Below, piece by piece: positions 51,404 to 60,800 of a DNA stretch of 64,000 nucleotides; position 1 is the first letter of the stretch, and each line of letters opens with the position of its first letter. This stretch comes from a virus. Made by a program: the position numbers and the translations under genes. The stretch spans positions 1 to 64,000 of IMG/VR virus record IMGVR_UViG_3300042868_003477. One strand, 5' to 3'. The notes beneath the pieces were generated by a model that saw only the letters and a program-made list of their open reading frames with translations, was not told where the DNA came from and ran no database searches.

Positions 51404-54400
51404 TTATAAATATTCTACTTCACCTCCATTAGCAAGGAAATCTGCTAACTCTTCTTCTGTCATGTCAACTTCTTCATCTTCATAGTAGTCATTCATAGCA
51501 CCACCATATTGAGCAGATCTACTTCCCCAGGTTTGACCTTGATCATTTGGTCTATATAATCCTGTATTAGTATCATAATCACCACGGTCTCTGCTTGGAT
51601 CTGAAGCATACAGATTATCAGCTGTAAGATTTTCAAATCTTTTACTATTTTGTTTATTATTTGTAAATCTGTTTAACATTCCAGTAGCTCCTCTTACTCC
51701 AGCATTTAGTGTAGCTAATGATCCTTCAGGATCTATTTCCCACATGTTTTTAGTTTTAAAATCCATAGAGAAATTACCTGGAGTAGCTTGGTATTCTTTC
51801 TTAGCTTGATCACTAGAGAGCTGTGCTTTATCCATTTTAATTTCTTCAGGTTGTTTCTGAGTATTAACAGGAACTTTTTCATTAAAGCTTTGTTGATCAT
51901 TCCAAAAGTTAGTAGGTTGTAAACCTTGTATACCTTCATTAAGAGTAAGCATATCTACATTAGACATACCTACTAATGCAGGATTATCTGTATATGTAAC
52001 TGGAGAATTTCCACCACCTGTAAATCTACTAAGATCACCACCCATTTGTTTAAAAGGATTTTTAAAAGGATTTTGTGTAAGTGTTCCTACTGGATTTTTA
52101 GCAAGATTTTCTAATCTCTTTTTCTTTTCTGCTTTTCTTTCTTGTAAAGCATCCCATTGCCAAGTTTCAGGATTTCTTTCTTTTTGATTGGCATTAAAAC
52201 CTATTGCATCATAATATTCTTGTTTTTGTTTATCATAACCAGCTTCTATTTTTTCTATATTAGCCATTTCTTTATCAAATGAAGCTTGATCAATTTTACC
52301 TTCTTGTAGTAATTTTGTAATCATACCTCTATTTTCTCTTAAAGCATTTCTAGGTTTGTCAAAATTTTCAACTGTATATGTATTCCTCATATCAGCTACT
52401 TCTTTATCAGTAGGATTAAGATTAACATTATTACCTCTTTGTTCTCTTTCTTTTATTGTTTTTTCTCTAGAAATTTTTTGATTATTTAAAGCTTCATCTA
52501 ATCTTCTTTGAGCTTCTTCAGAAGTAGCTCTTTGAACAGGTTGATTCTTTTGAACAGATTGTCTATTAGTATTTACTTGTCTATTATTTTGTCTATTATT
52601 TTGTCTGTTATTTCTATTAGTTTTTATTTGATCTGCCCATTCTCCCCATTTAGAATACATACCACCTTTACCATCTCTACCAGTTAAGACTTCTTCACCT
52701 GGTATAACATCATCTTCTGGTTGATATTCTTCTGGTACACTAAATAACTTTCTAGGATCATTATAAGAATCATAATCTTCATTTTTAGTAAAAGAATTTT
52801 CAATAGGTTCTTCAGTAGTATTATCAGGATTATCCATCATACTTGTAGCAAAAGGTCTTTGACCTAATTCATTTTGAGGAGAACTCTGTAATATTTTTTG
52901 AGACTTTTGTTCTTCAATCATTTTATTATAAGCTTCTTGCTCAGAAGTTAAAGCATTTCCAATTGGATCTTTAAAGGCACTTGGTACATTTGAACCATCA
53001 AGCTCTTGTTTAGCTGGTGCTGATACAAATGGACTTAATGCTTCTAATGAAGAAGGTGACTTTTGAGAAGGTTTAAGATAATCTTTAACAGAATTAGTTT
53101 CTAGTTTTTCTTCATCTCTAATTGGATGATCTAATGGGAAACCTGCATAAGGATCTAAGTTAGCATCAGATGCACTTAAGTTTTGTTTTTCTCCTCTAGC
53201 TAATTCTCTAGCAGTTCTTCTTTCACCTCTTCTGATAGCACCAGTTGCACCAGCACCTAACCCTTCAGTATTAGAAAAAGTTTTTCCAGCACCAGTTGTT
53301 TGAGCACCAGGTGTAGTACCTTGACCAGGTAATGTAATCAAGTTTTGTTTTCTTGGATCCATTTGCTGGTTACCATAGTTAATGGTATACTTCTTAGGTC
53401 TACCAAACATACCTGACTTAGTAACATCAATTGATTGTACTTGTGTATTAGGTCCAAAACCCATACCAGGTATATTAGCTCCACTTAGTTTATCATAAGG
53501 ACCTCTTCTCATTTGAGCCCATGAACCTCTATTGGTTGCTATGTTAGCGGGAAACAAACTACCAAAAGCATTGAATCCATTATAACCTACATTAGCATAA
53601 GGGTTATATTGTTGATTTTGCTTTTGCATATACTCTTTTTCCCATTTTTCTTTTTCTTTAGCAAGTTTAGCTTCATAATCTTCCGTTTGATTACCAAATT
53701 TAACACCAGATTTTTCACCCATGGACCATACATCTGCACTAGGTAAATCATCTCTTAATGACATACTGTTTGCATCTCCTACTCTTTTTTTATAATCATC
53801 AAAAAGTGATTTAGAATAAAAACCTTTATTTGTATTTTCATCAGTTTCACCTTTATCTGCATAAGTAGTTAATCCACCATATTGAAAATATGGATCAGAA
53901 GTATCTTTAGAATATACATCATCTATGTCAGCTTGATCTATGTCATTACCACCATAAATAAACTTGTATAAATCTGGATTTTCAGAATCTACAAAACCAC
54001 CAAATGGATAATTAGAGTCTCCACCATATTGTTTTTTATTTTTATCTATATATTTTTTTACAGATGAATTATTAAAACTTGGTAAGTCTGGTAAGTAATT
54101 ATAAAGTTCTGATAAATTTTCAGCAGCATTTTGTCTATTTTCAGAAGCAGATCTATTAAATACATTTTTTTCTACAGGAGCATTAGGAAATTCTAACCAA
54201 TCACCAAGACCACCAGTTTCTTTATCTACAGGAGCAACTGTATTTTTTTCTAGATTATTAAAAGGTATTGTATTCTTTTTAGTTATTTTACCTACAGGTT
54301 GCGTTTGAGCAGTATGATTTTTAGGATCTCCTTTAAATTTTATATAAGAACCATCATTAGCTTTTCTATAATAGTAACCTTTATTATTTGGTAAAGTGAC

Positions 54401-55960
54401 ATATTCAGAACTTTTATTTTCTCCAGCTTCTAATCTAGCAAGGTTACCTTCATTACCTACATTAAAATATTGTTCTTTTTTAGGATCAAAATACCTCCAT
54501 TTATCATTTGTTCTTTGATATGTATATGAAGAACCTGGTAAACCTTGTAAATAAAGATCATTTTGTTTTTTCTTTTCTCTTGTAGCTTCACTATTATTTA
54601 CTACAGCATCTGTAGCTTCATCATTTACTTGTGTTGCTTTTCTTTCACCATTAGATCCAGTGTTTTCTTGAACATTACTAGCTGTACTTCCAGGTGTAGT
54701 ATTTGAAGCTGCAGCATCACTAGATTTATTAGTAGCTGTATTACCCGGAGTATTAGCTGCTACTTCTTTAGTAGCTTCATTATTAACTACTTTAGCTACT
54801 TCTTCTGTAATAATTCTACCTTTTGTTTTACCTCCTTTTTTAGTTGTTTGACCATAACCATAAAAACCAGCACCCATACCAGGAAAGCCCATACCAGGCA
54901 TAACACTTGGCATACCAAATTCCATAGAGTATTCTTTAGGTCTACCAAATAAACCAGATCTTCTTACATCCATTTTAGTAACAGGAGGCATACCATTTCC
55001 AAAGCCAAAACCTCTAGGCATTTTAGGTCTTCCAAATAACCCTCTTCTCATAGGTATTTGAGCACCCATTTGAGCTTGATTAATTTGATTTTGATCTTGA
55101 TCAAATATGTTACCTGTAGATTGAGAAAACAATGCTAAGTGATGCATTGGATTTTCAAAATCTTGTCCTTGGTAAATATTTGGATCTCCACCTTGTTGAG
55201 CCATAGGATACTGTTGCATCTGTTGTTGCTGTTGCATCATTTGATCAAACTGTTGTTCAGCTTGTTCTTTAGCTTTAGCTTGTGCAGAAGTATTTTGTAA
55301 TGTACCAATAAAAGCTTGTAACTTATTTTTTCTAAAATCAGCTCCTATAGGATCACTGTCATTAGTTTTTGCTTGCTCAGTACCACCTGCTTGTTTTTTA
55401 ATTAAAGATACCTTTTGTTTAACAAAAGCATTTTTAGCTTTTTTATAAGAACCTCCATGTCTCATAACTAAATCAGAAGCAAAGGCATCTTCATCACTAT
55501 AGTCTTCTTCTTCATCTTCTGCAACTACATCATTAGCAATATCATTATTTACATCATCACCATAAAAGTCTTCTTCTATTTCTTGTACTGGCTCTGATTC
55601 TTCACCTGTATATTGATCTTCAGTTTCATCTTCTTCAACTTCATCTTCTGCTTCTGCATCTCTTTGACTTTCTAATGAAGAATATATTTGCTCATAAAAT
55701 TGATCAATAGACATAGGATCTAAACCTGAACTGTTAGCTATTTTCATAACAGTTTCTTCTTTAGGTCTTCCATTTGAAATGTCACTAATTATCATTTGAG
55801 ATAATTGATCTTCATTAGACTCTTCTGTTTCTTGAGGATAACCCATTACATTAGGATCAGGCATACCACCTTCTTGAGCTTTTTGTATAAAGCTGCTTAG
55901 TTTATTTATAACTTTCCCTTGACCGTCTGGTGCTTTATAAATTCTGACTTTCTTTTTCAT
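51404..55960 (-). CDS. Long low-complexity virion-type protein with internal repeats (1518 aa)
   Basis: It begins MKKKVRIYKAPDGQGK, then a long acidic stretch. Three copies of a LFGRPK/FGRPK-containing motif (RRGLFGRPKMPRG, RRSGLFGRPKEYS, TKSGMFGRPKKYT) are present. Gln-rich and Asn/Arg-rich (NRQN) runs and many xQxGG sites follow, and the C-terminus is a T[DE]EE module (VDMTEEELADFLANGGEVEYL region). The composition suggests a flexible virion-internal or tail-fibre-like protein. No enzymatic motif. Confidence 0.6.
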   Translation of the reverse strand: MKKKVRIYKAPDGQGKVINKLSSFIQKAQEGGMPDPNVMGYPQETEESNEDQLSQMIISDISNGRPKEETVMKIANSSGLDPMSIDQFYEQIYSSLESQRDAEAEDEVEEDETEDQYTGEESEPVQEIEEDFYGDDVNNDIANDVVAEDEEEDYSDEDAFASDLVMRHGGSYKKAKNAFVKQKVSLIKKQAGGTEQAKTNDSDPIGADFRKNKLQAFIGTLQNTSAQAKAKEQAEQQFDQMMQQQQQMQQYPMAQQGGDPNIYQGQDFENPMHHLALFSQSTGNIFDQDQNQINQAQMGAQIPMRRGLFGRPKMPRGFGFGNGMPPVTKMDVRRSGLFGRPKEYSMEFGMPSVMPGMGFPGMGAGFYGYGQTTKKGGKTKGRIITEEVAKVVNNEATKEVAANTPGNTATNKSSDAAASNTTPGSTASNVQENTGSNGERKATQVNDEATDAVVNNSEATREKKKQNDLYLQGLPGSSYTYQRTNDKWRYFDPKKEQYFNVGNEGNLARLEAGENKSSEYVTLPNNKGYYYRKANDGSYIKFKGDPKNHTAQTQPVGKITKKNTIPFNNLEKNTVAPVDKETGGLGDWLEFPNAPVEKNVFNRSASENRQNAAENLSELYNYLPDLPSFNNSSVKKYIDKNKKQYGGDSNYPFGGFVDSENPDLYKFIYGGNDIDQADIDDVYSKDTSDPYFQYGGLTTYADKGETDENTNKGFYSKSLFDDYKKRVGDANSMSLRDDLPSADVWSMGEKSGVKFGNQTEDYEAKLAKEKEKWEKEYMQKQNQQYNPYANVGYNGFNAFGSLFPANIATNRGSWAQMRRGPYDKLSGANIPGMGFGPNTQVQSIDVTKSGMFGRPKKYTINYGNQQMDPRKQNLITLPGQGTTPGAQTTGAGKTFSNTEGLGAGATGAIRRGERRTARELARGEKQNLSASDANLDPYAGFPLDHPIRDEEKLETNSVKDYLKPSQKSPSSLEALSPFVSAPAKQELDGSNVPSAFKDPIGNALTSEQEAYNKMIEEQKSQKILQSSPQNELGQRPFATSMMDNPDNTTEEPIENSFTKNEDYDSYNDPRKLFSVPEEYQPEDDVIPGEEVLTGRDGKGGMYSKWGEWADQIKTNRNNRQNNRQNNRQVNTNRQSVQKNQPVQRATSEEAQRRLDEALNNQKISREKTIKEREQRGNNVNLNPTDKEVADMRNTYTVENFDKPRNALRENRGMITKLLQEGKIDQASFDKEMANIEKIEAGYDKQKQEYYDAIGFNANQKERNPETWQWDALQERKAEKKKRLENLAKNPVGTLTQNPFKNPFKQMGGDLSRFTGGGNSPVTYTDNPALVGMSNVDMLTLNEGIQGLQPTNFWNDQQSFNEKVPVNTQKQPEEIKMDKAQLSSDQAKKEYQATPGNFSMDFKTKNMWEIDPEGSLATLNAGVRGATGMLNRFTNNKQNSKRFENLTADNLYASDPSRDRGDYDTNTGLYRPNDQGQTWGSRSAQYGGAMNDYYEDEEVDMTEEELADFLANGGEVEYL

Positions 55961-56003
55961 ATAAATAGTTATATTATAATATACTAAATTTTAAATTAAT
56001 ACC

Positions 56004-56020
56004 TAAACTTGATAAGTTTA
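56004..56020 (-). other. 17-nt palindromic hairpin at a gene end
   Basis: TAAACTT-GAT-AAGTTTA has a perfect 7-bp stem and a 3-nt loop, overlapping the 3' end of the 600-aa gene by 3 bases. It resembles the hairpin at 49188-49204. The gap 55961-56017 is otherwise AT-rich with no other feature I can see. Confidence 0.45.
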
Positions 56021-57820
56021 TATTAATTCAATTACATAGCCTTGTTTTCTTAATTGTTCAATTTCCTTATCTGTTAACTCTGTTTCCATTACATTAGGTT
56101 GACCACCTAATTTTTTATTAATAGGTATATTTCTTAATAAATTTACAGCATCAATTGTTTTAGATGCTTTTAAAGGATTGTCAACATACTGTTTTTCTTT
56201 ATCCATTAACCCTTGCATAGATTTACTTAGCCAGAATGGATTTTCAATTCTATTTAATACATTGCTAACGGTCCGAGAACTTGAAGGTATCTTTGTATAA
56301 GGTATAAGGTCCATACCTGTAGTTACTGTTTTATCTAAAAAGTTTGCAGCATTTTCTCTTGTTGGATTATTTTTTAAAGTATTAAATTTATCATACAAGG
56401 CAGGAGTACTTAAAACAGCTGCAGCAGCAGCTTTTGATTTTAAAATATTATTAAGAGTTAAGTTTTTAGCAGCTGCCTGAAGTAAAGGATTACTTTGTTG
56501 TGTAGCATTTACTAAAGCAGCATTAGGTGCATCTAAAGCTTGATTAAAAGCTTTTAAAAAAGATTTAGAATCTTTTGTTACTTGTTTTACTTTAGGCATT
56601 AAATACTGAGCACCTTTAATAAACATTTTACTTCTACCCATACCAGTCATGTCTTCAGCTAATCCAGGAGTACCTGCTACGGGAGCAGGTAAAAATTCAT
56701 TATATGGATTACCTCTATCTGTAATACCTATATCATAAGCAAGTGTCCTACCTATTTTTTCTAAAAAGTTTTTCTTATCCCAATCTTGTTTAGCTTTTCT
56801 ATACTCAGCTACAGTTTCTCTAGGTGCATCTTTATTCATCTTAGGAGCTATTTGATTATCAGGCTTATTATCAAAAGCTTTATTCATTTCTTTTGTAGTT
56901 AAATCTTCTACAGCAGATTCCCATTCACCATCATCATAGTCTCCATAGTTATCTCTTTGACTAGCTAACTTCTTTAAGTTTTCTTGTACTTTATCTTTAT
57001 ATTTAGTATAATTATCTTTACCTTCTACTCCAAAGTTTTTATCAAAGTTTTCTTGTCTTTTTTTATCTTCTGGAGATAATTTTTTTACAGTAGTATTTTG
57101 ATTAGTATTTTGATAATTTAAATTTGGAGCTTCATCATTAGCTCTTCTCCAATCAGAATTATCTTTTTTTACTTTTGCTGATTCAACTATTTTCTTTTGA
57201 GTTGTTCTCATAATTTTTTTCCAAGGATCATCACTACTGGCTCCTCCTTTTTGATATTCTAAAGTAGGTATAGAAATATCTTCAACTATGTATCCACCAT
57301 CTTTATATGCTTGGATTTCTTCATCAGTTAATTCTGTTTCAATATAGTCTTCATCTTGTTCACCACCATCTTGATAATACTTAGCTTTTGGATCAAATAC
57401 TTTTCTTCTTTTATCCTTTGGTTTTTTAAATAGATAATTCTCAGTAAATAATCTATTAGTGGCATCTAAACTTCTAGAGTATGCTTTAGATGCTAAACCT
57501 TTATTACTAGGTTTTGGCATAGGAACTAATCCTTTCATATAACCTCCTCTTTTCATTTGTGGATATTCATCTACATAGTCTGCTTCTGGAAAGTTATATT
57601 CTTGACCTGGTTGCATCATCTGTGGTTGACCTACGTTAGGTTGAGCCCATACAGGATAAGGAACACCTTGCATAGTAATATCATTACCTGGTATTCTTGT
57701 ATTTTGTCCTGGATGTGCCCATTGACCCATAGGATCATAAATGATGTCTCTAGACTTAGAAGGAGCTTTTGCTTTGTTAAGCCCTCTTGTAGCTTGGGAT
57801 AAAACTTTTTTATTACTCAT
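56018..57820 (-). CDS. Virion-type protein with two copies of a T-E-L-T-D-[EK]-E module (600 aa)
   Basis: The N-terminus is Pro/Gln-rich and contains YQDGG and YQKGG sites. The module ETELTDEEIQAYKDGGYIVE lies near residues 160-180 and again at the extreme C-terminus as METELTDKEIEQLRKQGYVI, each after a GG site. The middle is helical (AAAAAVLSTPALYDKF). Likely a virion-internal component. Its start overlaps the stop of the upstream tail gene. Confidence 0.6.
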   Translation of the reverse strand: MSNKKVLSQATRGLNKAKAPSKSRDIIYDPMGQWAHPGQNTRIPGNDITMQGVPYPVWAQPNVGQPQMMQPGQEYNFPEADYVDEYPQMKRGGYMKGLVPMPKPSNKGLASKAYSRSLDATNRLFTENYLFKKPKDKRRKVFDPKAKYYQDGGEQDEDYIETELTDEEIQAYKDGGYIVEDISIPTLEYQKGGASSDDPWKKIMRTTQKKIVESAKVKKDNSDWRRANDEAPNLNYQNTNQNTTVKKLSPEDKKRQENFDKNFGVEGKDNYTKYKDKVQENLKKLASQRDNYGDYDDGEWESAVEDLTTKEMNKAFDNKPDNQIAPKMNKDAPRETVAEYRKAKQDWDKKNFLEKIGRTLAYDIGITDRGNPYNEFLPAPVAGTPGLAEDMTGMGRSKMFIKGAQYLMPKVKQVTKDSKSFLKAFNQALDAPNAALVNATQQSNPLLQAAAKNLTLNNILKSKAAAAAVLSTPALYDKFNTLKNNPTRENAANFLDKTVTTGMDLIPYTKIPSSSRTVSNVLNRIENPFWLSKSMQGLMDKEKQYVDNPLKASKTIDAVNLLRNIPINKKLGGQPNVMETELTDKEIEQLRKQGYVIELI

Positions 57821-60800
57821 TATCTAAGAGATATTTGATTTTTAGAATTAATTAATTTTAGTATCATGTTTATATTACCTGATATATCTTTTCTTAAATA
57901 TAAGAAATTTAAATAATTTCTGAATTTTTTTCTTTGCAATTGAACTTTTACAGCATCTAAGTTATTAGGATTAAGAATTTTAACATAACCATTAGGTTCT
58001 GTATTCCATAAATATTCTTGAGTATAATTACCTAGTAATTCAGTAGTACCTGGTACAAGCGGTCCTGTAGGAGGATAAGTAGAACCAATAGGAAATTCTC
58101 CACGGTCTTTAGTAATATCCCAGAACTGATTGAATCTATATTTATTCTCTTCTTTAGAAAATAAAATATCAAAACCAACAGATGCAGGTAAGTTAGGTTC
58201 AACAATAATTGAGTTGTTTAATTTAGGGTACTGTAGACTTAAAGTAATATTATTTTTTGGAAAGATGTTTAAGTTTAAATATCCAGAAACTTGTTCCATA
58301 TTATAAACCACAGCTTTATCAAAATTAAAATCTAATACTTGAAATTGATCTACACAGTTATTAGGACTTCTTTTATAACATTCTAAAATGTATTCTACAG
58401 ATTTTAATGTTGTAACACTTTGTCCGGTTGCAACTGGTACTTCAACTTCAAAAGGATAATTTTTACCATAGTAATTACAATAAGCATCACATGCATAGTT
58501 ATGTTTCCAGCCTGTATTATTTTTTGTAGTTAAAAAATATCCTTTAGTAGGTATAACAAGATCAGGATGCCAGTCATGGAAACTAATCCAGAATTCATTC
58601 TTGGGGTCATAACTTATTGTCCAAGAAGCATCTTTAAATACAGCATTCTCTTCTAGCTTATATCTAGCACTCATGTTAATAGAACCATCTGGATTCTTAA
58701 TAACAAAGAAGTCTCCTTGACCTTTTCTTAAAGTTACACCATTTACAATAGTTTTTCCCACTGTAACTAATGGTATGTATTCTAATTTACCTATATACTC
58801 TTCTCTTACTTCATAATCTTTTTTAGCAAAATATAATATAGAGTTTGTATTATCATATACAGTTTGAATACCTATACCTGCTACTGGATTATCTTGCCAA
58901 GGATAGTCTGGAAAGTGTACTGTAAATTTATAAGATAAGAATAAATTAAACCACCATTTTAAACCTATTTGTGAAATTTCTTTTAAACCTTCACCATAAC
59001 TAAATATTTTACCTTGATTCTCAGACACATAGAATAATCCTGCAGGAGTATTAGATATAGATAATCTATTTTGAGATGAACCATACTCATAAGGTTTATC
59101 AGCATTACTTACTGATTGACCTGGTTGAGAAAATAATCCACCATCTCCAATAGTAATCTTAGTAGCTAAATCTGTCTGAAGTGTATCAACACCTTGGAAC
59201 ATCTGTGGACTATCGTTCTTAAATGTTATAAATAAACCTGACTTGTTAATTGATTTAACACCAGATATTTGAGATTTAAACTCTCTATAGTTATTAGCCA
59301 AATATATAAACCAAGAATCTTTAAATGACTCATCTTGTTGTTGTAAAGAATAATATATTCTATCTGGATAATAAGTATAACATAACTTAGCAACTTCAGG
59401 ATCATAATATCTAGATTGTAAATTACCTGATGAAAAATATTGATTATATAACTTACTGATACTTAATGAGTAATCATATCTATACCAGTTACCTCTTGTA
59501 ATATTTTCAGGATCTATATCAAACATTCTTGTTAAAGAAGTATAGTTATATGGGTTATAGTTCTTTTCCCATTCATAGTCTCCAGCAATTCTAAAATCTA
59601 CAAGTACATCAGACTCTACAAAGAAGTCTCTTACTGAAGAACATGCTAAATAGAAATTAGCTTCTTTTGCTCTAAATACTCCTGGATAATTTACTTGATT
59701 AGGTTCTGTTTCATAATCATATTGATCATAATCTAGTCTATAAAATCTAGAAGGTAACACACCAGCACCTGGTGTAGGATTTGAAAAGTTAGAAGGAGCT
59801 AACTCTGATATATCAAATGCTTTTGAATTAACAAAGAATCTTGGTCTTGGTATCATTTGATGAGTTTGATAGTTAAATTCAAAACCATCTGGTTGACCAA
59901 ACAACCAATCATAAAAATAGAACATTGAATTTTTTTCAGTATATCTATTTACAAAAGTGTCACCGCCAAATAATATAGGAGTGGACTTAATTTTTTTAAT
60001 CTTTATGTAAGTATTATCACAAGGAACATTTGATTGAAAAGATAAAGTATCATAATCAAATTTTTGTTCACAAGGTGTTATTGTAATTTGTTTAATACCT
60101 TTTAATTGACCATATTGATTTCTTATTCTAACTTTAAGACCTGCATAGTGACTAGCAATAGGCATATCAAAATTAACATCTACTTGATCAAAAGTTGGAG
60201 CATCTACTCCTGAAGTAGTAATTATATTTAAAGAACTAGAATTTACTAAACCATTTTGAACTATATGACCAAGTGTTGTTAATGATTGATCTACATAACT
60301 TACACCAGTTGGTTCAGTAATATAGTTTGGACCTATCACTCCATTTTGATAAAAGCTTTGGGGAACATTTGGTCCACCAGAAGTTCTTACTACTACAGTA
60401 TCTGATCTTTTAAGATTATTAATACTATAATTAAAAAAACCTGTATTTTGAATGTTTTGATAAGAAGGTACTTGTTGTATATTATCTCTTATGTAAAAAC
60501 TATCATTAATCTTAAATCTATACAAACCATTAGTTGCATTATTCTTTCTCATATCTCCATAGAAGCCATGTGCTATCATTTGTAATGCAAATTGATCAAA
60601 TGGTATTAAAGCTCTAATTAAATCAATTGTTACATTGGCCCCTTCTGAAAAATAATATAGTAATTGATTAGCTGCTTGTGCAAAACCAATAGGTCCTAAG
60701 TATGCAAAATCAGGAACTGTTTGTGTATAAGAATCACCCGATACACTTGCACCACCTACTGAAATTGGATACGTCATAAAACCTGCTAGTGTATTATTTA

